Source: Scleroderma bovista (taxonomy: Eukaryota > Basidiomycota > Agaricomycetes > Boletales > Sclerodermataceae). From it: 64,000 nt of DNA. A program made the position numbers and the translations under genes. Under the pieces are notes generated by a model. The model did not search any database and was not told the origin of the DNA. It saw nothing but the letters and a program-made list of their open reading frames with translations. Below are positions 48,899-58,335 of the stretch, one piece after another. How positions within the stretch are numbered: the first letter of the stretch is position 1; each line of letters begins with the position of its first letter. Location: contig JAYMGJ010000109.1 of assembly GCA_037178675.1 (NCBI GenBank), forward strand, positions 124,001-188,000, written 5' to 3'.

Positions 48899-51329
48899 AC
48901 CGCAGCAAAATTAGACCGATAATTTTACCTTAGAAGCATTGATATTTTCAGCTGTAGGTACGTTATCTAGGTTATATAAACTTAGTGCAAAGCACCCCAT
49001 ACTTCGTTCTTTGACCATCGTATTGCTCTTCCATGCACTTTCTTCTAATTCGTTTTTGTGTATTCTACAAAATAACTATTTGTATTGAGATCTGATTTAA
49101 CCAAGGTTTGAATCGAGCCGCAGCAAATATTATTCTCCTCAAGGATCAGTCAACGATTTGTAAAAGTATGACAATACACTCACCCTGAAACGAACGTGTC
49201 GGTCCAACGCCTCGACTCCATTATTTCCCAGACTGCATCGAGCGTGAGATCACGAAAGCTCGACCTGTCGCACCAAGTAGGTGCGCCAACAGATCGCAGG
49301 ACTTCGCGCGCTGGACGTGAGAAAGCTATGCGAGATTGGACGCATCAATCTACTCCAGGCCCGGATCTGCACAACGTACTCAGAATAGTCCCCGTTTGGT
49401 TTAAATTGGTCGTGAACTTCGTTTCTGTCCAATCAGACTGCCTACCGAGTATTCAAACACTCAACAAACGCATAGCGTCATTCAACGCTCAAGCATGCAG
49501 ATTAGCAGAAGTCAAAGGGTTGATTTGCTTGGCCAAACACATTCTTGTGCGTGATCGGACGCATGGAACCTTTATACGCATGCACACCAAAGACGGCTGA
49601 ATAAATATGAGCGAAGGAGCCCCGAACATGGCTCCTCAGTCTCATGATTCAGAAGGTTTTTCCTGTATCCTGACTCACCATTGTTTGTGGCTCCGACTTG
49701 CGGGCAATAACAGAAGCCGTGACAGAACTGTTAAGTTGGAAAGGAGAAGAATAACCCAAGTCATATGTAAACGATCGGCCTCGAGACCAGACTAACTTGA
49801 GGGACAAGGATAAACTCCGGATAAACGGATAAATGCGCAGAATGAGGCGGGTATATCGGGACCCGAGAATGTTGGTCAGGTGTTCCCGATTGTCAGGGTC
49901 ATCCATGACTGTCCCAGACGTTGAATGTTCCTATGCACATGTGATCCGGCTCCATTTGCAGCCTTAATATTCCTTGTCAACATCCCTTTCGAGTCACCTG
50001 GAATAAGGACGACTTAACTTTTCTCTGACATTTCGCTATAGTCCGAGTTGCGAACCCAGCTGGTGCTGTTAGCTGTCTAGGTGTCATTTGCATTGTTCCT
50101 TGTGGCATCAGCGATGGATTTGTCAAGGGGATTACGGGCACATCTCATTGAAGTGCCATATGCGCAGAATGAGGGGAAGTGAAGCCGTGTATGGACTCAC
50201 CAGACAGTAAAATTACCAGTTGGAGTATAATATTGCAAAGGTCAAAGGATTTGGCTGGCCTAATGAAATACCACATATTATGTTTATATAAGTACACTCA
50301 TTGTGGTCAATAACTTGTTCACGAAGAGACGGGGTCTTCAATGTGGTAAGGACTAGTAGTCAACGGGCCCTCATCCGTTGCCACTGATTCCGAACCTGCA
50401 ACAACATTGAGTGAGCATTTGATGGTCGACGATGGCGACAGATGATCAACTGGTTCTTCGAGACCATCCGTAACAAACTGTCCAAAAGGGACAGCTTCTT
50501 CGTCTCCACAGGTTCCCAGCCCAGTTTCGCAAAGATGTTGAGGCTTGACAAACTGGTTACCACCAAGTAGAGACCGTCCGTCTATCCGGGTGTCACTGGG
50601 ACTTCCACCTAATCAGATGAAGGGATTGACGGAGACTTACATTCTCCAAGAGGATCGACGACTTTCGGAGGGCATGTGCTGCGAGCCAGGTTGTTTAATC
50701 ATGCCCTTTTCATGGAGATGCTAGGCTGTAGTGAGAAACCATGTCTCCCGGAGGAAAAATCGATGTTGCAAAGGAAGCATGGATGAAAGTCACCTTTATG
50801 GAATCAGTACTTGTGCTTGCCTTGATGACGTAAGTGCGTAAGTGGTTTACTTACATAAATGGGGTATTTACAGCTACTGAACCATTCTAGCTCAGCCAAT
50901 CTTCATTGTAACTTGCAAGACGTCCACCTTTTGTCAATTGGCCCATCCACAAAGTGCCCAAGAAATGGAGTCGAACCGATTACTGGCTCTTTTGAACATG
51001 CCCGCATAAAAGTCGACCTCAAGTCATGGACATCTCGACAACGACGCAGCTCCGAGAGCTGGATCTGAAGTACCAGAGCCATATTATCGAAAATAGTCAT
51101 GCCTGCTCAGCCCGCACGTATACGATATAGCGAAGGATACTTGAATGGAATGCCACAACTGCTCTTGTAGCTCACGTCTTCGATTACATATACCTGGCCT
51201 CTGCGGCTGTCAGAGCTGAGAGCACCATGAATAGCACACGCAGCTCTACCTGCAGGTGGCTTCTGTGCACTCCAAGTTAAAGCTCAAGCAAGGGTCCCTT
51301 TAACCAAGCTTAGAGACTGGCTTTGGGTG

Positions 51330-51413
51330 GCTACTAATCTGTAAAACATAGCTGAGCAATAAGGCTAGTCCCTGTTTGGTTAGCACCATTCGATGCTTTT
51401 ACAGATTAGTAGC
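51330..51413. repeat. Perfect 17-bp inverted repeat around a 50-bp spacer
   Basis: GCTACTAATCTGTAAAA at 51330-51346 and its exact inverse at 51397-51413. The spacer contains CCTGTTTGGTTAG, a string often seen at ends of small hAT or Harbinger-type MITEs, so this may be a MITE remnant; no target duplication could be fixed. Confidence 0.6.
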
Positions 51414-51460
51414 ATTCTGACTTACCAGAATGATAAGGTATAAGCCCTTTTCATGGCTTT

Positions 51461-51530
51461 CAAGTTGGACAGCGTTCACAAGTCATGAGTTCAGCGCTAA
51501 ACCCATGACATGTGAACACTGCCTAACTTG
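51461..51530. repeat. Hairpin with 27-bp arms and a 16-nt loop
   Basis: The left arm 51461-51487 (starts CAAGTTGGACAGCGTTCACA) pairs with the right arm 51504-51530 at 23 of 27 positions. The arms are long enough to form a stable RNA or DNA hairpin. It could be a foldback repeat or a small structured transcript; no coding frame crosses it. Confidence 0.65.
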
Positions 51531-52832
51531 ATCTACTGTCCACAATGTCTGGAATGGCGCATTTGCTTCGCCCAGGTGAGCATGAAACTTTTCGTGGCCA
51601 TCCTCTGCGGAACGACTGGCGACCAAGATGCATGGAATTTTTGCCAATGGTATCCAAGGCCAGAGCCTCCTGACCTTTGCTGATGCTCCATAATCTGGAT
51701 ATTACCTTTGTCCGCTCATTTCCATTATGGATATAGTGGGTACAGGTATGATCGTCACAAACTGAGGGCTGCAATAAGTGCCAGTAGTGCTGCTTGGTCA
51801 CCTGCAGTTGGACCACCTAGCAGTTTCTTCTCTGTCGATTGCTCTGGAAGACGATGCACGTCACTCAACTCGATGTCAGGTGTAGTGCGCTTTTTTCTCA
51901 CTCCGTCGTCGATTCACGCCGAAGGAAGGGGAGTCGCGAAGTTGGGATCACTGTCGTATTAGTCATAAGTGGTCGTCCGATTCCTCACTGGTAACTACCC
52001 CAATACTCTTTAGGGCTCTCATAGCTAATGGCGAGTGCTGGATACTATTTTGACCCCAAGTAGGATTTAATTGGTTCTCTTATCAGCATACACAACTTGC
52101 TGGGTGATATTACATAGGCTTCTCGTTTGTCTTCCTACAGAGGGTGTTCTTCCCAAGCTTCTTATATATGTACCTGCGTTTTCAAGTGGGTCTTGTGCGT
52201 CGGCCTGCAGAAGGGAAGACATGAGAAATGGGTCTACAATTTGCATAAAATTCGTTACTTACCTATTCCCTCGCCTTCTTCGCCAGCTTCCCCGTCCTGC
52301 GATCATGACCATGCTGGACAAGTTCAGGTTTCCCCAATATCTTCCCTTTGATTTCTTCCTTTAGCCCAGCTACTTTTTCCGTAAAGCCCTGTTTCCGCGG
52401 TCATTTCCATAACGCCATGTATCACTATATTGTAGCAGTGCGCACCGTTTTGCTGACATATTCTGGACCAATACCGGCAGCGCCTGCATGTCTCTGCGGG
52501 GGGAAAACTTCTTCCCTTTCCCCAGGAGTACACTCGGGGTAGGTGCCAGCAGCTTCGACAGGAGATTGCGTGCTGGTAGATGGCATATGCGTTTATAGTA
52601 CAGGTGATAGCTAGTAGATGGAACAAGTCGCGATTCAATGGGTGTCGACTGGCGTCTGGCCACACTGCAAAGCACAATGATGTCATCACCCTGATATTAC
52701 TCCACCTTGATTACGGAACCAAAACGACAGGAGTGAATGAGAGTAAACATTAAGCAACCGTAAGGTAAGTAGAATTAATAACAATCCCTGTCTCCCATTC
52801 CCAAATACAAGGCAAATGTGCTTTGACACCCA

Positions 52833-54364
52833 CTACTGGGCACCCGACAACGCTTCACCAGCAGGCAGGCCATTGGCGTCGATATCCTCATCAGGAATAT
52901 CACGCACCCCCCCACCGTTAGGAGTGGAGAGCTTGGGAGCACCGCCACGTGGGTGTGTCAGAGTCATAGGAGTAACACCACGAGGGGAGGGAACTTGCAC
53001 ACCTCCGTTCGTCGAGTGGGCACCACCCTGGCTGAACTGTCCGACGGCCGACCCAGCTGGGCTCAGTTTACCTGCGGCAATGAGGCCCTCGGTGGATTTC
53101 GAGGGAGGGCCGTTAGGAACCGGAACGCTGCGGTGGTTGACCTGGAATCCGGCCTTTGTACTGGTAGAAAGGGAACCTACACCAGGAACATCCAACTTTG
53201 AGTTGTGAATGAGACCGCCGACTGTTTCCTCCGGCTTGGATTGGATACCAGCAGCAGAGATGCCCTTCGCAGAGCTAAGGGGCGTGTCGAGAGATTCGCC
53301 ATGAGCGATGCCAGCCTGGGAATTACTGCGGCGGTTTCCTTTGCCCTTAATCACAGACGCAGCAGCGGAGGCTGGATCCAGAGGGGATTCGAGACGACGG
53401 GTTTCAGGACCTTTGGGGATGGGGATACATGAATTCTTCGCCGAAGTAACAACGTAATCCGCCTTGCACTCTTCGACAATACAGCGCCGATCACTGCAAA
53501 AAACCTCTTTGACATTTGGGATCTCGTTGCAGTTCACGCCATGCGTGACAGACCCGCCGAAGGGGGACTCCTTGGCGCATCCACCACCTGTTCATAGACA
53601 TGAGTTATTAGATCCAACGCAGTCTTCTAAGACTCACAATTCGAAGTGCTAACTTTGACATCTGCGCATTCCCAGCCCTTATTTGTATTGGCGCCGCATA
53701 ATTGTAGGCCAGAGGAACACTTTGGCTCAGTTTGGCGGCGTGAAGGTGAGGAAGTCTTCGGGCATTGCTCTGGGTGGAAGTGGCCACATTTGCCGTCACA
53801 CTCAGTCAAATGGGACGGGCACTCGCACGTTGTTGGATGGTTCACCGGCGTAGGGAGGAATCCGTCAGTGCACTTGAAATTACACAAGTTGGAAGACGTT
53901 GCTGAAGGCATGGAATGATGTGGATACGAGCACTCCGTGCCAGAATCCTGGATCTGTTCAACTGATAAGGTGCCAGGAGCATAAAGACACGTGGAATACC
54001 CTACCATAGCGTTGAGGGTAACCTCGACCTTGTGTTCTCCAACAACCTTGATCGCTTCCTGAGCGACCTCATTGCCTTTGATGAAGGCCTCTACTTGCGA
54101 AAGGCAGACCGTGGAATCCAGATGCCCTGCCATGTACGGCTTTCCTGTGCCACCGCAGAACACGTTAACCTGCGAGGTACCTCAACTAAACAACTGTTAC
54201 TCACCATTTTCACGGACATCAGAGAATTGGAGTCCAGTGGTCAAGTACGCACAGACATCCGTCAAGTGGGGCGCACGTTTGTGAATACGAGAGTGGGTGC
54301 TCGAACGAGCAAATGCTGCTGATGCAATGACGAGAGGAGTGATAGCGAACGCGGAAAGCCTCAT
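52833..54364 (-). CDS. CPL1-like secreted cysteine-rich protein
   Basis: Three exons: 54364-54218, 54169-53638 and 53587-52833; 477 residues. A signal peptide (MRLSAFAITPLVIASAAFA) is followed by a dibasic site (HKR) before APHLTDVCAYL, so Kex2-like processing is likely. A Cys-rich region (CTDGFLPTPVNHPTTCECP, CDGKCGHFHPEQC) leads to the CPL1-like domain: CSSGLQLCG, GWECADV, CGGCAKES, GVNCNEI, and CIVEECKADY. The last 220 residues are Gly/Ser/Pro-rich and lack Cys. Proteins of this family are secreted by basidiomycetes; the function is largely unknown. Intron 1 (48 bp, donor GTCCGT) is inferred because the stronger-looking donor 13 nt later would leave only a 24-nt intron. Confidence 0.8.
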
Positions 54365-54957
54365 GAGGGATGTGGTAACGAGCGACTTGGCCTTGGCTTG
54401 AAAGATGAAGAGGGAAAGGAGAGTGGGTAGCGATGAGGACCTACCTAGAGGTGCATCCCCCCTTTATATCATGAAGAACGGGAGATGCGTCGGCTGATAA
54501 GTGGTATTCGATTACATCAACACCGATCGCTAAACATGAGGAGCCGCACATGTATTGTGTTTGGGGTCCTCAAAACGTCCTGCGCATATTTTGGCTCCAC
54601 AAGTTGCCAGCAACGATGGGTCCAAACTTAGCATCTCCGTCCAATGGTGCTTCCGATGGTTTGTCTGACACTGAATGTGTTGGACTCAACCAGCTACCTA
54701 CGATAATTGTGACTTAGTGATGGAGATGAGCTCGGACGTGGTAGTGGCGAAACAGACGCACCGACGTGAATCACCCGGAGAGGTCCTACATCTACAAAGC
54801 TAAGCGTCACTGTGGCCAGCCATGGTGACGCTTAACGCTCGGTAGTGCTCCGCTACTTCCTCAATCGGACTAGTATTCAGATCCGATCGCACGGAGTAAA
54901 TAGAAGATTTTGTAACTGTAGAATTGTAGGAAAATGTATGAATTATATTTCTAACTA
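54365..54957. other. Intergenic with a short stem-loop
   Basis: About 590 bp. A perfect 10-bp inverted repeat (TAAGCGTCAC at 54801-54810, inverse at 54825-54834) could form a stem with a 14-nt loop. The part next to 54364 is the CPL1-like gene's promoter. Confidence 0.45.
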
Positions 54958-56702
54958 CTACACCTGATCAGTGAGCGAGGTGATCAGTGACATGAGACGA
55001 CTACGTAGAAATTCATAGCGCTGTATGGAATTGTTTTGGACGTCCTGAATGATAGAAGTAATAGAATGCAAGTCACTACCTGAATTCTTTTGCGAGAATT
55101 CAACGCGCTTGAATTGCCCAGTTTCGTATTCTTGGAGCGCGGATGCAATGGCTGCGCCAGTTAAGGCGAGCAGCCCTTTGAACAGCTTGTCGTCGAGCTG
55201 AAAAGTAGGCGCCTCGGCACCTGGCTTCACCCAGATCAGTGTGAGCGGCAGCCCAATTAATGTGTCGTGCCCAAATTCTCCGTCCTAGTAGTTAATCCTG
55301 TAAGCTGACCAGACTAAATTCTATAGAAAAAACTTACCTGCTGATACAAAAATGTGTAGTTTGTCAGCAACTCGCCAACTTTCTGTTTGTAGTGGTTTCT
55401 TGTGTCGGAATCAGTCAAAAGCAATGTTTCGGGCGGAAGGTGATAAACGAGAGGTACGACGGATCTTGCAACGCTTTTGAAGGACGAGCGCAATGCATTT
55501 GCAGTGTTGATCATATTCGAGAGCGTTGCCTTGCTACGGAATATACTAACATCCCAACCTTGAGCATCTACTTATTTAATACAATAATGCAGCTGGAAAA
55601 AAGTAGATGACATACCTCCCAAAACGTTTGTGATCGCATCGTTCACTGAGATTAACGCGGATGCGTTCGAGTCAGCAGGAAATGGGCATTCACACAAGAT
55701 TTTGTAGTGATAGTCATTTTTCGCCTTCAAAATAATAGATTTCTGGGCATCCTCGCTGACGCACGAGTGCGTGACTACCGGCGCTCCGATTTGGCGCTGT
55801 TGATTTTCTGGCACTGGGTGGTGAGATCCCGGGGTAGGTGCCAGCGTGCGTGGCGGTTGACGGCTACGTCTGGGTGGAGGGAGAGATTTCCCTGTGATAA
55901 CAACATCATCCACTGCCTGAAACATGGTTAAAGCATAAGCACATTAGAGGATAATGGTATCTACCTGGATGACCCCAGTCCTCATAATCTCTCCGCGCTC
56001 TTGTTCAACAGTGCGCGGGGCCCGGAATGCCCGTACACTTCGAACTAGTTCAAAAGGATATGGTGTGGGGCGGGTGAATGTGCGGTTGGGTTCAAGTGCC
56101 CGATGGACGCGATAATTCGATGCTTGGACAGAGGGGGTCTGGGATATGGGTGTGAACGAGCCACGTTGATTGCTGCCACCGGCGTTAATGTAGAGTCTGT
56201 AGCTATCCGGGAATTCCGCTTGACCCGCGTTTTCATTCGTGTCAACCAAAGAGTGTTCAAGTGGCCATTGGACACGGTAATTTGACGCTTGGGCAGAGGT
56301 GGTCTGAGGTGTAGGTGTGAATGAGCCAGAGCTTCCTGCACCAAAATATTGATTGCTGCCACCGGTGTGAATGTACGGCCCGTGGTTATTCAGGATATCT
56401 AGTCGATCCGCGTCTTCATCCGTATGGGCGTAGTAATTTGCTGCTTGGGCAGAGGTGCTCTGGGGTGTGGGCGTGAACGCGCCAGAGTTTCCTGCGGCGA
56501 TATATTGATTGCTGCAACCAGCATAACCGTATGGCCCCTGGTTGTTCAGGATTTCCGGTTGATCTGCGTCTTCATCCGCATGAACCAGTGTGGGGTACGA
56601 TAGTGAGGGATCTTGAGGGAACTCGCTTTGAATACCGAGCTGGCTGGCACTTGGAAGATGGCAGGGATTGAGATCGCTCCGTCTTCCCGGCTTCGCGATG
56701 TT
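54958..56702 (-). CDS. DUF6532-domain protein, C-terminal exons
   Basis: Four exons join in frame: 56702-55965, 55916-55616, 55558-55338 and 55284-54958, 528 residues without a clear start. The N-terminal exon encodes three degenerate repeats of about 50 residues (GGSNQ, then SFTPTPQTTSAQASNYRV), probably disordered. The last three exons match what I recall of DUF6532 in mushrooms: SLPPPRRSRQPP linker, an N-terminal helix region, LRSSFKSVARSVVPLVYHL, KVGELLTNYTFLYQQDGEFG and ALTGAAIASALQEYETG. DUF6532 proteins are numerous in Agaricomycetes and have no known function. The upstream exon could not be joined in phase: a good donor at 56751-56750 is in phase 1, but the acceptor at 56703 needs phase 0. 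So either an exon is missing, or the gene carries a frameshift. Confidence 0.6.
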
Positions 56703-56777
56703 CTGTTTTCATGAGAGTATGTCTTGAAGAACTTGTGCAAGCATACCTTTTTTCATTGACCTCTCTTCATTGTCCAA

Positions 56778-56882
56778 TTGAAAGTCGCCGCTGTGAAAGT
56801 CGCCACTGTGAAAGTTGCCGCCGTGAAAGTTGCCGCCGTGAAAGTTGCCACCGTGAAAGTCACCGCTGTGAATGTCAGCGAA
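56778..56882. repeat. Seven tandem 15-bp units encoding a pentapeptide-type repeat
   Basis: Units of the form GTGAAAGT(T/C)GCC(G/A)CC run from 56778 to 56882. On the minus strand they read FADIH-SGDFH-GGNFH-GGNFH-GGNFH-SGDFH-SGDFQ, close to the pentapeptide-repeat pattern A(D/N)(L/F)xx that builds right-handed beta helices. The minus frame is open from 57068 to 56709. The strict 15-bp period keeps the frame, so it is compatible with coding use in the DUF6532 gene region. Confidence 0.7.
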
Positions 56883-57095
56883 GCAAAACCGCGGGCCTTT
56901 TTCTTTACTAATCCTTATCTGATCCAGATCAACGACCAATACAACACAGAATGCAATTGGATTACAGATCACGGCGAGATACAGCTGATTGATGTCACAT
57001 CGAACAGTCGAGTACAGTGCATTACACATGAGGCCAACCTGAGAAGTCACTATCAGTACATGATGCAAGCCTCATGGCAAAGAAGACGTACTACT

Positions 57096-58019
57096 CTAGC
57101 TAGAGTCCGAACCCTCGCTTCGAAAGGGATCCCCCGGCGGGTCACTAGTGCGGGGTTCCTCCAGCTCACTAGTATAGGGTTCCTCCAGGTCACTAGTATA
57201 GGGTCTTCGCAGTCTGCCGGTGCCGGAGACTTCGAGATCGCTATCGTTTGACCCCCCTGTGTCGCTTTCCCTTTCATTAGTGATAGCCCGATCTACGCTA
57301 ACGGCACCAAAGGAAACGGCAGTATCCTCACTACGCCTGAAGTGCCTCTGCAAGTGCTCCAACGCAGAGGACTCATCTTCTAACAGGTTCCAAGTAGCTT
57401 CTTCATCCTGCGAGCGGACTTCTATACCCTGGGTGGCGCACCAGGATCTCCAAAATTCCAGCTTACCCTGAGAGGTCATGTTCTGCTCTTGAAAGAATTC
57501 CAAAGAACGGGCGTGGAAACTCTTCCACCTCTCAAGTCTTTCGATTTCCCATGTCGTTGTAAGGACGCGGTGGCGAGTCACCTCACAGTCCGCGTACTGC
57601 GCCCTGATAGCGTCGTGAATGATATCTTTTGGTAGATTCTTGATAATATCATTCAAAATATCCTGACACTGATTAGATGGTTAATATGAATGCTCTACGA
57701 CGTCCTTTCTCACCTTGCAGGGGTCTGGGCCAGCGGCCCAATGATAGTAAGGAGGAAGGCGAGAATCTCCTAAGGCCCTCTGTGTATAGGAGAGCTCCAG
57801 GGGTATGATCCGCTGGGGGATCGAATACGGCGATGACTTGTTGCGACGGGCTGCTTTAGATACTGATAGAGGGCTCATAGAAGGACCGGGTTTCTCTGAA
57901 ATAGAGTCAGTCTAGCGTTACTACAGATATGGAATACCTGGAGGCTTACCTCCCCGTCCTTTCAAAATTGGAACATTCGGATCCAGGCATTGTGGTGAAC
58001 TTGATCTGATTGAATGCAT
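57096..58019 (-). CDS. Hypothetical protein, probable N-terminal part of the DUF6532 gene
   Basis: Three exons join in frame: 58019-57950, 57895-57714 and 57668-57096, about 274 residues if read to the stop at 57096. It begins MHSIRSSSPQ, continues with a basic Ser-rich stretch (KAARRNKSSPYS) and then a helical region with CEVTRHRVLTTTWEIERLE and KSFHARSLEFFQEQN. Near the end there is a short repeat, SDLEEPYTSELEEPRTSD. I recognise no domain. It may be a separate gene, or continue into the repeats and the DUF6532 exons downstream on the same strand, since a donor at about 57107 (GAGG|GTTCGG) precedes the stop. Its start lies only 108 bp from the divergent ATG of the transposase's first alternative exon. 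Confidence 0.5.
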
Positions 58020-58117
58020 TGAAACTTCGTCGTTTAGATGAGAGACGGAAGTGGAGTCAAGGAGGGCGGAGCTTGAAAGACTTAGAGAATTCCGGTCCAC
58101 ACACTCCGCCCTTTATG

Positions 58118-58335
58118 GTCAACAAGCATGGCAAATTCACCATTAAACGACTTAATACCGCCCAGCTCGATCGCAAATGACGTAGATGATCATGAATGGG
58201 CATCTTTGTCCAATGATGGGTAAGTTGGTCAACAAGCATGGCGGATTCACCACTAAACTCGATATCATTCAGCACGATCGCAAATGATGTAGACGATTAT
58301 GAATGGGCATCTTTGTCCAATGATGAGTAAGTTTA
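58118..58335 (+). repeat. Tandem 110-bp duplication of the transposase first exon
   Basis: Copy 1 (58118-58227) and copy 2 (58228-58335) each contain GTCAACAAGCATGGC, an ATG, an open frame of about 30 codons and a GTAAGTT donor. Copy 1 reads MANSPLND...SIANDVDDHEWASLSNDG (exon 58128-58219); copy 2 reads MADSPLNS...TIANDVDDYEWASLSNDD (exon 58238-58326). Both end in phase 2, so either can be spliced to the acceptor at 58383. Differences are mostly synonymous or conservative. Confidence 0.8.

Larger units (their letters stand above)
48899..52832. other. Gene-poor 3.9 kb stretch with hairpins
   Basis: No frame here forms a credible protein. Two inverted repeats (51330-51413 and 51461-51530) are the only clear structures. 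The stretch is probably composed of decayed repeats plus the promoter-distal flanks of OLE1 and the 3' flank of the CPL1-like gene. Confidence 0.4.

Noticed and set aside
56778..56882. CRISPR-like array
   Set aside because: The units are 15 bp, contiguous, without spacers, and in a eukaryote; it is a coding-type minisatellite.
56778..57251. 157-codon plus-strand ORF with VKVAAVKVAT repeats
   Set aside because: It is the antisense reading of the 15-bp array and of the neighbouring minus-strand exon, which has spliced partners.
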